Source: Halobacteriales archaeon YIM A00010
GTDB taxonomy: Archaea > Halobacteriota > Halobacteria > Halobacteriales > Haloarculaceae
NCBI GenBank assembly: GCA_025041175.1
Contig: JAKCFJ010000003.1
Location: 310,001-374,000 of the forward strand
Reading direction: 5' to 3'
Length of the DNA stretch: 64,000 bases
Shown: one piece after another, positions 8,848 to 18,014 of the stretch
How positions within the stretch are numbered: the stretch's first letter is position 1
Layout of the letters: the number at the start of each line of letters is the position of its first letter
The notes under the pieces: generated by a model
The model's input: only the letters and a program-made list of their open reading frames with translations
Databases searched by the model: none
Told to the model about the DNA's origin: nothing
Translations under genes and position numbers: made by a program

Positions 8848-11010
8848 TCAGTCCGACTCGAAGGTGACGAGCGCCATCGCGTACTCGTCGAGTTCGACGG
8901 TCGCTGTACCGTCCTCGACAGTAGTCGTCGATTCCGTCGGTGTCACGCGCTCGGGTTCGGACCGGCTGTTCTGTTCGTGCATACTCTCTCCCGCGAGCGT
9001 CTCGACGCCCGCTTCGTCCGCGGCGTCGAACTCGCCGGTGTCGACGGTCACTGTCGTTGACTCCCCAGATCCGCTGGCGCGGTTGACGAGCATCACGTCG
9101 AGACGGTCCACGTCGTCGTGGTGGACGGCCATCACGTCAACGGCGGGCACGTCCTCGACAGGAGCGATTTCTCGGAAGGTGGTGTCCGTCGAGATCACGT
9201 CGGACTCGAGGTCGACGCGCACTGGCGTGGCGCCGATGAGGGACGCGTCCATCGTCCGTCCGTAGTGACAGGGGTTCGCCCAAACGCGTTCGTCCTGCTT
9301 CCAGAGTCCCCCACCGTGGTTGACGGACGCCGAATGAGTCAGCATCTCGACGTACTCGCCCATCCGGATACACTCGTGGCGGATCGTCGCGTCGTACAGC
9401 GCCTCGCTGATCGTTACGGGGGTCGGCATCGTTTCGGGAGTGAGTCCCGCTGCCTCGGTCCCGCTGGCACCGCCGGCGTCGGCTTCGCGGCCCATCCCCT
9501 CGGCGTCCCCCTGGAAGCTCGCGAACAACTGAAGCTCGGTGATGTCGAGTCGGGGCGCTTCGATCCCCGCGTCGTGCATCCGCCGCTCCAGATCGCGAAA
9601 CTGCTCGCCGAGCTGCTCGGAGTAGCCCATGAACGCCTCGTAGAGTTCGTCCGGATCCGTCTCGGGACCGACTTGACCTCCGCCGAGGATGTGTTCGGAG
9701 ACCGCCCGGACGTCGCTGCCAGCCTCCTCGAGGAGCGTCTCGTTCCACGATTCGTCCGCGTTCGTCCACTGCCCGGTGGCGGTCACCTTGATGTCCGGAT
9801 CGGCCGCCAGCATCGCCTCGCGGAAGCGCTCGTAACGGTCCGCGTTCCCCTCCGGCGTCGTCCAGTGGACCTGCCACGAGCCGTAGAGTTCGTTACCGAT
9901 CTCCCAGTACGTGATGTCGAACGGCTCCGGATGGCCGTGTTCGGCGCGCAATGCGCCGAATTCCGTCGTTTCGGGATCGCCGTTGCAGTACTCCACCCAC
10001 GCCGCTGCCTCCTCGGGCGTTCCGTCGCCGGCGTTGACGCAGATCGTCGGCTCACAGCCCACGTGTTCGCAGAACTGGACGAACTCCTGCGTGCCGAAGA
10101 GGTTGGGTTCGAGTCCGTGCCACGCGGGATTGGGACGCTCGGGACGCTCGTCGATGGGACCGATTCCGTCGCGCCAGTCGTATCCCGAGACGAAGTTGCC
10201 ACCCGGCCAACGGAGCAGCGGCAAGTCCGACTCGCGGAGGAACTCGACGACATCCGGATCAGCGTGATCGAGGTGGTCGTCGGGGTACAGGAGGAATCGC
10301 TCGACGACGACGTCTCCGGGATCCTCGAGAACGAGCGCAACGCGGTAAACCGCGTCAGTGTCCGAATCACCGGGTAGTTCGAGCGCGCCCTCGAAAACGT
10401 TCCACTCGGGACCGACAGGGACGGATTCCTCGGTGAGAACCTCCTCGTCGTCAGTCCGGACCGCGATCCGTACGGACGTTTCCTCGACGCTACGGATCTT
10501 ACAGCGGTACTCGTAGCCCGAAGTCCGGTGGAGCGGGAGGTGCGTTCGCTGATAGACGCCTTCGTCGGAGCTCTCGGTTTCGATCCGTTGTGCTCGGTTT
10601 CCAGCCGGTCCGGTGTCGGGACTGAATCGAACACCGTCGCCGGTCGGAAGCCACCCGAACGCCAGCGCGTCGTGGTAGGCCGCGAGCAGCGCGTCGGTGT
10701 CAGTCGATTCGGGGTACGCCAGCGGTCGGCCGTGTTCCTCGACGATCTCGCGGATCGCCTCGTGGTCGTTTTCGCTGACGAATCCACCGTTTGACCGGCG
10801 CTCGGTGGCGCGAAAATGCCATTCGCCGAACGTTGGGTTGAACAAGATCTCGGCCTCCATTCCCTGGTAGATGTTGTTCCCCAAGTGTTCGCAGAATTTT
10901 CCGAAGACGGCCGGATTCACCGGCGTGTCCGCTCGTTCGGTCACGTCGACGTGAACAGTAGCTTGCCCGTCGTCTCTCCGGGTGTGGTCGAGTAGGTCGT
11001 CTGCTGACAT
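8848..11010 (-). CDS. Alpha-L-arabinofuranosidase (GH51-type)
   Basis: A 720-residue protein. The start FGKFCEHLGNNIYQGMEAE, the block LLRWPGGNFVSGYDWRDGIGP (about residues 266-285), the acid/base WEIGNELYG (Glu374) and the putative nucleophile LDITELQLF (Glu492) are those of GH51-type alpha-L-arabinofuranosidases, followed by the C-terminal beta-sandwich. No signal peptide is visible, so it probably trims arabinofuranosyl units from imported oligosaccharides. It is convergent with the GH2 gene and divergent from the ABC transporter operon, with which it shares an A/T-rich promoter region. Family is clear; exact linkage is inferred. Confidence 0.92.
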   Translation of the reverse strand: MSADDLLDHTRRDDGQATVHVDVTERADTPVNPAVFGKFCEHLGNNIYQGMEAEILFNPTFGEWHFRATERRSNGGFVSENDHEAIREIVEEHGRPLAYPESTDTDALLAAYHDALAFGWLPTGDGVRFSPDTGPAGNRAQRIETESSDEGVYQRTHLPLHRTSGYEYRCKIRSVEETSVRIAVRTDDEEVLTEESVPVGPEWNVFEGALELPGDSDTDAVYRVALVLEDPGDVVVERFLLYPDDHLDHADPDVVEFLRESDLPLLRWPGGNFVSGYDWRDGIGPIDERPERPNPAWHGLEPNLFGTQEFVQFCEHVGCEPTICVNAGDGTPEEAAAWVEYCNGDPETTEFGALRAEHGHPEPFDITYWEIGNELYGSWQVHWTTPEGNADRYERFREAMLAADPDIKVTATGQWTNADESWNETLLEEAGSDVRAVSEHILGGGQVGPETDPDELYEAFMGYSEQLGEQFRDLERRMHDAGIEAPRLDITELQLFASFQGDAEGMGREADAGGASGTEAAGLTPETMPTPVTISEALYDATIRHECIRMGEYVEMLTHSASVNHGGGLWKQDERVWANPCHYGRTMDASLIGATPVRVDLESDVISTDTTFREIAPVEDVPAVDVMAVHHDDVDRLDVMLVNRASGSGESTTVTVDTGEFDAADEAGVETLAGESMHEQNSRSEPERVTPTESTTTVEDGTATVELDEYAMALVTFESD

Positions 11011-11035
11011 GCGGTCTTTGATGACTTCACTGTCG

Positions 11036-11047
11036 ATCTATATTAAT
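11036..11047 (-). promoter_or_regulatory. Probable TATA box for the GH51 gene
   Basis: The stretch TATATTAATATT (plus-strand reading, 11038-11049) is centred about 30 bases before the GH51 ATG at 11010 on the minus strand. This fits a leaderless haloarchaeal promoter. Confidence 0.5.
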
Positions 11048-11140
11048 ATTCTCCATGTCAGCTCTTTGGGTGCTAATGCGGCCGAAGAGTCAACAAGAAA
11101 TGCCCACACCAATATATCAACAATATTAATATAATAAAAA

Positions 11141-11151
11141 GTTATAAATAG
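11141..11151 (+). promoter_or_regulatory. TATA box of the ABC transporter operon
   Basis: GTTATAAATAG lies about 27-30 bases before the ATG at 11176 inside an A/T-rich block (11105-11150). The position leaves essentially no leader, as is common in haloarchaea, and helps to place the start at 11173/11176. Confidence 0.6.
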
Positions 11152-11175
11152 TGAGGAATAGGGTAACCAAACGTG

Positions 11176-12936
11176 ATGGATCGAGATAGCCCATCAGTAA
11201 GTGCAGACAGTAGCGTTTCACGGCGGAAACTACTGCAGGCGGGCGGGGGAGCGCTTGCGATCGTCCTTGCGGGGTGTTCCGGTGGTGGCGGTGACAGCGG
11301 TTCCGGATCGACGTTTTCCACTCCGCAGGCCAACGTCATCGACGAATCGCACTACAATCCGTACAATCCCGGCCAGTTCGCCGAACTGGGGATAACTGTA
11401 GATCCCCTCTTCCAATACAACTGGTTCACCGGCGAGTACCACGGAAGGATCGGGGAAGATCTCACGATCGACGGAACGACGGCTACGCTGACCCTCAATC
11501 CGGACATGTCCTGGGCGGACGGGGATCCGGTCGTGGCCGAGGATCTCGTCACCCAGTTCCAGCTCGAAGCTGTGATTGGGAAACCGATCGGCAATTACTT
11601 TGAGAGCGTCGAAGCGCTCGACGAGACGACGATCGAGATGGAACTCACCCAGGAATTCAATCCGGAGGTCTTCATCGACATTCTGAACCCCGACAGCGGG
11701 GTCGTGGTAAAGCGTGACGGCGCGTTCGCGGACTGGCTCGAGCGCTTCCAGGAGGAGGACGAGGACGCCGTCATGGAGGAGTGGGCCGGATTCCAGTACC
11801 AGGCAGGGGAGCACGACCCGGACACGAACGGCCCGTACACGATCGCTAGCGCCGAGACCAACCGCTGGGTGCTGGAACGCAACGAGAACTATCCGATCGA
11901 AACGAACATCGACCAGCGCGAAGCGCTGATCGTGAGCGGAGACCAGGAGATCGGCCAGTTAATGTCCTCGGAGCGCATCGACGGCCGCGTACTGCAAGCC
12001 GTCGAAGAATCAGTCGCAGAGACGCTCCCCGATTGGCTCAATCGGATCGACATCCCCATCGCGGAGGGACTCGCACCGATGTGGAATATGCACGATCCTG
12101 TGTTCGCCAAGAGGGAGTTCCGGCAGGCGATGGCGTATCTCATCAGTCGCGAGGAGATCGATCGGAACATCAATCCGAGGCACACTCCCACCGAAAACGT
12201 CACTGGTCTCACCGACAGTATGGCCGACACCTGGCTCGACGACAGCTTTGTCGACTCCCTCAACGACTACGGTATGCAGTCGAAGCCGGACGTGGCGGAG
12301 CAGAAGATGCAGGAGGCCGGGTTCGCCAAGGAAACCGGCCAATGGATGGACGAGAACGGAGATCCGATCACGGTCGAGTGGAGTAGTCCGCCGTGGCCCG
12401 GCGGAATCGGAGTCGGAGAAACGCTCAAAGCGACGCTCTCGGAGTTCGGAATCGAGTACTCGTCGACGACGCTCGAGCCGCCGCAGTTCTTCTCGGCACG
12501 GACAGAACTGGACTACGACTTCGGATTCAACTCGCTTCAGGGCGGCCCACATCCGTTCTTCTTCGCGGAGGACGTTCTCGAGGCCCCGACGACGGAAGAG
12601 GCCGGGATCGAAACTGAACAGGTCGACCTGCCGCCCAAGGGGAACGCCGACGGCGAACTGCAATCGTTCGACCTGCAGGAGATGATCACGAGGCTTGCCG
12701 TCGAAACCGACGAGGAGACCCTCGGAGACGCTGTCGAGGACTACGTGTGGTACTTCAATCAGGAGCTACCGTACTTCCAGCTCACGAGCGCGGTCGCTCC
12801 TTCGTTCATCGCCAGCCACGAGTGGGAAATTCCCGACACCGAAGCTGATGTCATGGGTCTACTCGGTCCCGCGAATGAACTGTTCCGCGAGTCCGAAGAG
12901 GGCAGCGACCAGGCCCTGATACAGGCGAAAGACTGA
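11176..12936 (+). CDS. ABC transporter substrate-binding lipoprotein (family 5, oligopeptide/oligosaccharide type)
   Basis: A 586-residue protein with a Tat lipoprotein signal: SRRKLL (Arg16-Arg17), a hydrophobic segment and lipobox LAGC with Cys34, then a Gly/Ser-rich linker. It would be anchored outside the membrane. The mature part has the family-5 binding protein layout (NPDMSWADGDPVVAEDL, then SREEIDRNINPRHTPT, then a C-terminal lobe). It heads an operon with two permeases and a double ATPase. Family 5 includes peptide, nickel and plant-glycan oligosaccharide binders; with GH51, GH2, GH172 and sulfatases around it, an oligosaccharide cargo is likely. A GTG three bases upstream is an alternative start. 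Confidence 0.93.
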   Translation: MDRDSPSVSADSSVSRRKLLQAGGGALAIVLAGCSGGGGDSGSGSTFSTPQANVIDESHYNPYNPGQFAELGITVDPLFQYNWFTGEYHGRIGEDLTIDGTTATLTLNPDMSWADGDPVVAEDLVTQFQLEAVIGKPIGNYFESVEALDETTIEMELTQEFNPEVFIDILNPDSGVVVKRDGAFADWLERFQEEDEDAVMEEWAGFQYQAGEHDPDTNGPYTIASAETNRWVLERNENYPIETNIDQREALIVSGDQEIGQLMSSERIDGRVLQAVEESVAETLPDWLNRIDIPIAEGLAPMWNMHDPVFAKREFRQAMAYLISREEIDRNINPRHTPTENVTGLTDSMADTWLDDSFVDSLNDYGMQSKPDVAEQKMQEAGFAKETGQWMDENGDPITVEWSSPPWPGGIGVGETLKATLSEFGIEYSSTTLEPPQFFSARTELDYDFGFNSLQGGPHPFFFAEDVLEAPTTEEAGIETEQVDLPPKGNADGELQSFDLQEMITRLAVETDEETLGDAVEDYVWYFNQELPYFQLTSAVAPSFIASHEWEIPDTEADVMGLLGPANELFRESEEGSDQALIQAKD

Positions 12937-13048
12937 TAGGAACTGTTGTGAGTATTTTCGGCACGGTCGTTGCCTGATGACTGCTCTGGGGTTTCACGAA
13001 CCGTTCTGTTTCGCCACAGCGGGACGGAATCACAACAGTCCCTATGAC

Positions 13049-13309
13049 TCACTCTCCGTCCGATCCCCGTTCCAAAAATCCGTCCTTTTTCCGTTCGAAC
13101 CGTCTGCACTCGTATTTGAGCCCGCCCCATACGAGTAGCGTCCCCCCGATGATCCCGATGCTCAAAAGCGCGACGTAGTAGGTCGCCGAGCCTCGTTCGA
13201 TGAACGGAAACACGACGAGTAGTAGCGCGAGCAGCGTGAGGTCGATGACGAATAGCGGCGTCGCCATCCATTGAAACTCGCATACCGATTCGAAAACTTC
13301 CTCGCGCAT
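13049..13309 (-). CDS. Small two-helix membrane protein
   Basis: An 86-residue frame from the ATG at 13307-13309 (a longer start at 13324 is possible). It shows two hydrophobic spans, about residues 16-36 (TPLFVIDLTLLALLLVVFPF) and 43-62 (YYVALLSIGIIGGTLLVWGG), then a charged tail. The pattern is that of a small integral membrane protein. It lies on the opposite strand inside the ABC importer operon, between the binding protein and the first permease. I do not recognise the family and assign no function. Confidence 0.55.
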   Translation of the reverse strand: MREEVFESVCEFQWMATPLFVIDLTLLALLLVVFPFIERGSATYYVALLSIGIIGGTLLVWGGLKYECRRFERKKDGFLERGSDGE

Positions 13310-13526
13310 AGTACCACAAAACATCCGAGTTGCTAAAAAATCTCCTCATGGAAGATCTCACGGTTTCCGAACGTCCGGTGCGTTCTAGCGGATCGTGTCG
13401 TGAGTCTACGATCCACCGGAACAGGAACCGCCAAGGTTAATATGTTCGAGTAAGATATCAAGTTTAGGCAGTGTCAACATCCATCATGATCGAGGGGAGC
13501 GAGCTCACGTTAACAGAGGTAGATAC

Positions 13527-14546
13527 ATGAACTGGTACATAAGGCGAACACTTCAAGCCCTCCTGACGGTGTACGGCGTCATCACGTTTACGTTCGTGTT
13601 GATTCGAATAATGCCCGGGGGACCGATGGAATCGATGCGTGCACAGCTCATTCAACAGCATCAGGGCTCCCTAACGACCGAAGATATGGAGCGAATCAAT
13701 CGGATCGTAGAGACTCGAGTAAACATCGATCCGGACCAACCCCTTTACACGCAGTACGTCGACTACGTCTCCTCGGTGCTAACAGGCGATCTCGGACAGT
13801 CGACGTGGCACCAAGCACCGGTGATGGATCTACTGATCGAACGGCTCCCCTGGACGATTTTTCTCATGGGATCGTCCATCACTCTCTCCTTTGCCCTCGG
13901 TATTACGTTGGGAGCGATAATGGCGTACAAGGAAGGAACGATTCTCGACGTGGGTCTGAGTTCGTACTCGACGTTCATGACGTCGGTACCCTACTACGTC
14001 GTTGCCGTGCTCCTCGTGTACTTCCTCGGCTATCAGTGGGATTATTTCCCGATTCAGGGACGAATGGCGCCGCAAACGACGCCCGGACTAAACTATCCGT
14101 TCCTGGCGGGTGTAGCGTACCACTTGGTCCTCCCGGTCATCTCGGTCGTCATTACCGGAATGGGTGGTAGAGCGCTCGCGATGCGTGGAAACAGCGTGAG
14201 AGTGATGGGAGACGACTTCATTCGGGTTGCGCGGCTCCGGGGGCTCAAACCCCGGACGATTGCCATCCAGTACGTCGGTAGAAACGCCCTTCTCCCGATG
14301 TACACCAACCTGATGCTTGCTGTCGGATTTATGTTCGGCGGTGCGATCATTCTCGAGGAGATATTCGGGTATCGCGGCCTCGGGCAGTTGATGTACAGTT
14401 CGATCGGCAACCGGGACTTGCCCTTGATGATGGGCTGTTTCCTGCTCATCACTATGACGGTCGTCATCGCGCTGTTCATCGCGGACCTCACGTACGGAAA
14501 ACTCGATCCGCGGGTACAATCGGGTGAGCGCCATGAGTCATTCTGA
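13527..14546 (+). CDS. ABC transporter permease (DppB-like)
   Basis: A 339-residue permease: MNWYIRRTLQALLTVYGVITFTFVLIRIMPGGP is the family-5 permease start, followed by several membrane spans. The EAA-like cytoplasmic loop that contacts the ATPase is at DFIRVARLRGLKPRTIAIQYVGRNALLP (about residues 230-257). It forms the import channel together with the next gene, which it overlaps by a few bases. A gap of about 590 bases separates it from the binding protein and contains a reverse-strand small gene, so it may have its own promoter near 13430-13460. Confidence 0.93.
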   Translation: MNWYIRRTLQALLTVYGVITFTFVLIRIMPGGPMESMRAQLIQQHQGSLTTEDMERINRIVETRVNIDPDQPLYTQYVDYVSSVLTGDLGQSTWHQAPVMDLLIERLPWTIFLMGSSITLSFALGITLGAIMAYKEGTILDVGLSSYSTFMTSVPYYVVAVLLVYFLGYQWDYFPIQGRMAPQTTPGLNYPFLAGVAYHLVLPVISVVITGMGGRALAMRGNSVRVMGDDFIRVARLRGLKPRTIAIQYVGRNALLPMYTNLMLAVGFMFGGAIILEEIFGYRGLGQLMYSSIGNRDLPLMMGCFLLITMTVVIALFIADLTYGKLDPRVQSGERHESF

Positions 14547-15525
14547 TGGGGAACCGACCCCGTTTGAACGGGTGGCCGAACGGGAGACGTCACGGACCGA
14601 CTATTACAGGGAAATCCTCGATAGAAACGTCGTCGCCCCGCTTCGCATCCTCATCAGCGATACGCGAGGGCTCTTCGGAATCGGTTCGATCCTCTTTTTC
14701 GTATTCCTCGGAACCGTGGGCGTCTGGCTCACGAACCAACCGGAATCCACCCAGTACATCCTGCTTCCCCCGTTCCAGGACGCGGCACATCCGCTCGGCA
14801 CCGGGCGGTACGGCAACGACGTGCTGTTACAACTCATCCACTCCACGCCGTTCATGCTGCAGATGATCGCCGGCGGCGCCGTCTACAACATTACGATGGC
14901 GGTGATCGTCGGAACGTTCGCTGGATACAAGGGAGGACGGATCGACGAATTCCTGATGACCATCGTGGACATGATCATCGCGGTGCCAGCGCTTCCGCTC
15001 GTTATCGTCCTCGCCGTGATCTTCGAGCCGACGAACCCGATCGTCGTCGGGATCGTGATTACGCTCCCCAGTTGGGCGGGTCTCTCCCGTGCGCTGCGCT
15101 CCGAAGTGTTGAGCGTCCGCACACACTCCTACATCGAGGCATCGCGAACGATGGGGCTGCCCACCGCGTCGATCCTCCGACACGAGATCATTCCAAATCT
15201 CATGCCGTACATCATGATCAACTTCGTCAACGCGGCCCGACGGGTCATCTTCGCGTCCGTGGGGCTGTACTTCCTCGGCGTGTTGCCGACGTCGGGGATC
15301 ATGAACTGGGGCGTGATCATGAACACGGCGTACGAAACGGGATCGCTGTACACACTGGACACGGCCCATTGGATCATCCTTCCGATGATAATGGTCGTCT
15401 GGCTGTCGTACGGCCTCATCATGTTCGGCCAGGCCGCGGATAAGGTGTACAACCCCCGGCTCAGAGCTCGACACGCAACGACGATGACGCAGGAAACCGC
15501 GCGGACGGAGGAGGCCGAATCGTGA
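14533..15525 (+). CDS. ABC transporter permease (DppC-like)
   Basis: A 330-residue partner permease. The long cytoplasmic N-terminus (to about residue 45) and the first span GIGSILFFVFLGTVGVWL are typical of DppC proteins. The block HPLGTGRYGNDVL is the conserved DppC signature, and the EAA loop is SYIEASRTMGLPTASILRHEIIPNL. ATG at 14533 was taken; GTG at 14524 also fits. It overlaps the end of the upstream permease gene, which implies translational coupling in one operon. Confidence 0.92.
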   Translation: MSHSDGEPTPFERVAERETSRTDYYREILDRNVVAPLRILISDTRGLFGIGSILFFVFLGTVGVWLTNQPESTQYILLPPFQDAAHPLGTGRYGNDVLLQLIHSTPFMLQMIAGGAVYNITMAVIVGTFAGYKGGRIDEFLMTIVDMIIAVPALPLVIVLAVIFEPTNPIVVGIVITLPSWAGLSRALRSEVLSVRTHSYIEASRTMGLPTASILRHEIIPNLMPYIMINFVNAARRVIFASVGLYFLGVLPTSGIMNWGVIMNTAYETGSLYTLDTAHWIILPMIMVVWLSYGLIMFGQAADKVYNPRLRARHATTMTQETARTEEAES

Positions 15526-15622
15526 GGAACGCGTTGTCCACTTCCGTAGAACCCTCCGCCGTTCGGGAGCCACAGCGCAATGAGACCGATCGATCGTCGA
15601 CCAGACCGTACACTATCCAGCC

Positions 15623-17803
15623 ATGAAAGAACGACTCCACGACAAGTCGAATGCACAACAGACACAGGATCCGATCTACCAGGTCCGTAACGTCTCCGTC
15701 GCGTTCGACATGGACCGAGGGACGTCGAGAGTGCTCGACGACATCGACCTCGACATCGAACGCGGCGAAATACTCGGCGTCGTTGGCGAGAGCGGGAGCG
15801 GAAAATCGATGTTTGCCGACTCCCTGCTCAACGCGGTCGTTTCACCCGGCCAGCTCGGAGGAGAAGTCATCTACAACACGGAGGACGGGCAGTCCGTCGA
15901 CGTGACCGAACTGACCGACGAGGAGTTACGAAAATTCCGCTGGCAGGAGGCGTCGATGGTGTTTCAAGGGGCCCAGGACTCGTTTAATCCGACGAGAAAG
16001 ATCCGAACGCATTTCGTCGAGACGCTGGATGCCCACGACGCGGACATTGAGGACGGGATGGATCGCGCTCGCGAACTGCTCTCAGATCTGTATCTGGAGC
16101 CGGACCAGGTGCTGAATTCGTATCCGCACGAACTCAGCGGGGGCATGAAACAGCGAACGCTCATCGCGCTGAGTATGCTTCTCGATCCCGAGGTAATAGT
16201 GATGGACGAGCCGACGGCGGCACTAGATTTGCTCATGCAGCAGTCTATCGTCCGCCTGATCCGGGAGATCAAGGGGAAGTACGACGTCACTATCATCTTC
16301 ATCACGCACGACCTGCCGCTCCTCGCTGAACTCGCCGACCGACTCGCGGTGATGTACGCGTTTGAATTCGTCGAGATCGGTCTCACCGACGGGATCCTCG
16401 AGGAGCCGTCGCATCCGTACACGCGGGCGCTACTGAACTCGACGCCGAACATCTTCGCGCCCGTCGAGGATATGACGGCGATCGAGGGATCCGCACCGGA
16501 TCCGGTAAACGTTCCGACGGGGTGCTCGTACCATCCGCGTTGTCCGATGGCGACTGACGCGTGCGTCGAGAGCGATCCGGGGTACTACGAGACCAATGCG
16601 AACCACGGCGTGAAATGCCACTACTGGGAGGATGTGGACAACGCGATCCCTCTGCAGGTGACCGCCGACGAGACGAGACAGGTCGATGTCCCAGCGTATG
16701 GGCCAGTCGCGATGGGCACCGACCGGACGCCGGTCCTGACGCTCGACGACGCGGAGGTCCACTTCGAATCCTCGCAGGGGCTGTTCGCAGAACCTGACGC
16801 CGTCCGCGCGGTGGATGGGATTTCGCTGGACATCTACGAGAACGAAGTTATCGCGTTGATCGGCGAGTCGGGCTGCGGCAAGACGACGCTGGGGAAAACG
16901 GCGATCGGACTCCAGCGACCGACCGGCGGTTCCGTCTCGTTCCGTGGCCAGGACATCTGGGACGCAAAGGACGGACACGGTGACGTGGAAATCCCTCACG
17001 AGGCAATTCGCCAGTCCCTCCAGATCATCCACCAGGATCCCGGGAGTGCAATCAACCCGAACCGGACGGTCAGACATACCCTGGAACTCCCCCTGAAACA
17101 TTACAACGACGAGTTGGACATGGGTGACCGCCAGGCACGCATTCTCGGGATGCTCGAAACGGTCGGGATGACGCCGCCGGAGGATTACGCCGACCGGTAT
17201 CCCCACCAGCTCAGCGGCGGCGAAAAACAGCGGGTCACACTCATCCGCGCGCTTCTCATGGAGCCGGATCTGATCCTCGCTGACGAGGCGATCAGCGCCC
17301 TCGACGTGTCGCTTCGCGTCGAGATGATGGACCTCATGCTGGATTTGCAGGAGATCTTCGACACCGCCTTCCTGTTTATCTCCCACGACTTCTCGAACGC
17401 CCGGTACATCACGGAGAAGTCCGGCGGTCGAATCGGCGTCATGTACCTCGGGGAAATAGTCGAGATAGGGACCGTCGACGAAATAATAAACAATCCGAAG
17501 CACCCCTACACGAAGAGTCTCGTCTGGGCGACACCCGACCTGGACGAGACCGGCGAAAACGAGGACGTTCCGCTCCGCAAGATCGACATTCCGGACGCCC
17601 GAAATCCACCGTCGGGATGTCGGTTCCATACACGCTGTCCGGAGGCGCGTGAGACGTGCGCCCGGAAGAAGCCAGTCCTCGTCGGTGACGGGGGGAACAC
17701 GCACGAGGTGTCGTGCTTCCGGGATGTACCGAATCACGAATATTGGGACAGTCCGGAACTGATGAACGATGAACCCTCTGACGAAACACCGACCGAGAAG
17801 TGA
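15623..17803 (+). CDS. ABC transporter ATP-binding protein with two fused ATPase domains (DppD-DppF type)
   Basis: A 726-residue fusion of the two ATPases of a family-5 importer. Domain 1 has Walker A GESGSGKS (residues 55-62), signature LSGGMKQR and Walker B VIVMDEPTAALD, then the oligopeptide-type C-terminal cysteine block (CSYHPRCPMATDAC). Domain 2 has Walker A GESGCGKT, signature LSGGEKQR and Walker B LILADEAISALD, and again a cysteine block (CRFHTRCPEARETC). The cysteine blocks may bind an Fe-S cluster as in relatives. Many systems keep these as two genes. It powers the importer encoded just upstream and is separated from the permease by about 100 bases. Confidence 0.93.
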   Translation: MKERLHDKSNAQQTQDPIYQVRNVSVAFDMDRGTSRVLDDIDLDIERGEILGVVGESGSGKSMFADSLLNAVVSPGQLGGEVIYNTEDGQSVDVTELTDEELRKFRWQEASMVFQGAQDSFNPTRKIRTHFVETLDAHDADIEDGMDRARELLSDLYLEPDQVLNSYPHELSGGMKQRTLIALSMLLDPEVIVMDEPTAALDLLMQQSIVRLIREIKGKYDVTIIFITHDLPLLAELADRLAVMYAFEFVEIGLTDGILEEPSHPYTRALLNSTPNIFAPVEDMTAIEGSAPDPVNVPTGCSYHPRCPMATDACVESDPGYYETNANHGVKCHYWEDVDNAIPLQVTADETRQVDVPAYGPVAMGTDRTPVLTLDDAEVHFESSQGLFAEPDAVRAVDGISLDIYENEVIALIGESGCGKTTLGKTAIGLQRPTGGSVSFRGQDIWDAKDGHGDVEIPHEAIRQSLQIIHQDPGSAINPNRTVRHTLELPLKHYNDELDMGDRQARILGMLETVGMTPPEDYADRYPHQLSGGEKQRVTLIRALLMEPDLILADEAISALDVSLRVEMMDLMLDLQEIFDTAFLFISHDFSNARYITEKSGGRIGVMYLGEIVEIGTVDEIINNPKHPYTKSLVWATPDLDETGENEDVPLRKIDIPDARNPPSGCRFHTRCPEARETCARKKPVLVGDGGNTHEVSCFRDVPNHEYWDSPELMNDEPSDETPTEK

Positions 17804-18014
17804 CCGCCACCGCTAATACGGAATCCGAAGAGTCGACGACAGCGGACGCGTGGATGGGTGCGTTAGCGACAGATACGCTCGAACGCAAGCGTCCGCGTCC
17901 GACCCGCCGTACCCGACCGGACCGATGGGTATCCGGATCACATCACTTCCCATCTATAACGATATCGTACCATTCGATAGGTTTAGGTTGCATCGTTAGA
18001 CCACCATAAGGTGT

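Noticed and set aside
9118-10377. A 419-codon plus-strand frame inside the GH51 gene
   Set aside because: Antisense shadow of the GH51 coding sequence, which has intact catalytic motifs; the antisense product has no domain.
16430-17737. A 435-codon minus-strand frame under the ABC ATPase
   Set aside because: Antisense shadow; the plus-strand gene has all Walker and signature motifs.
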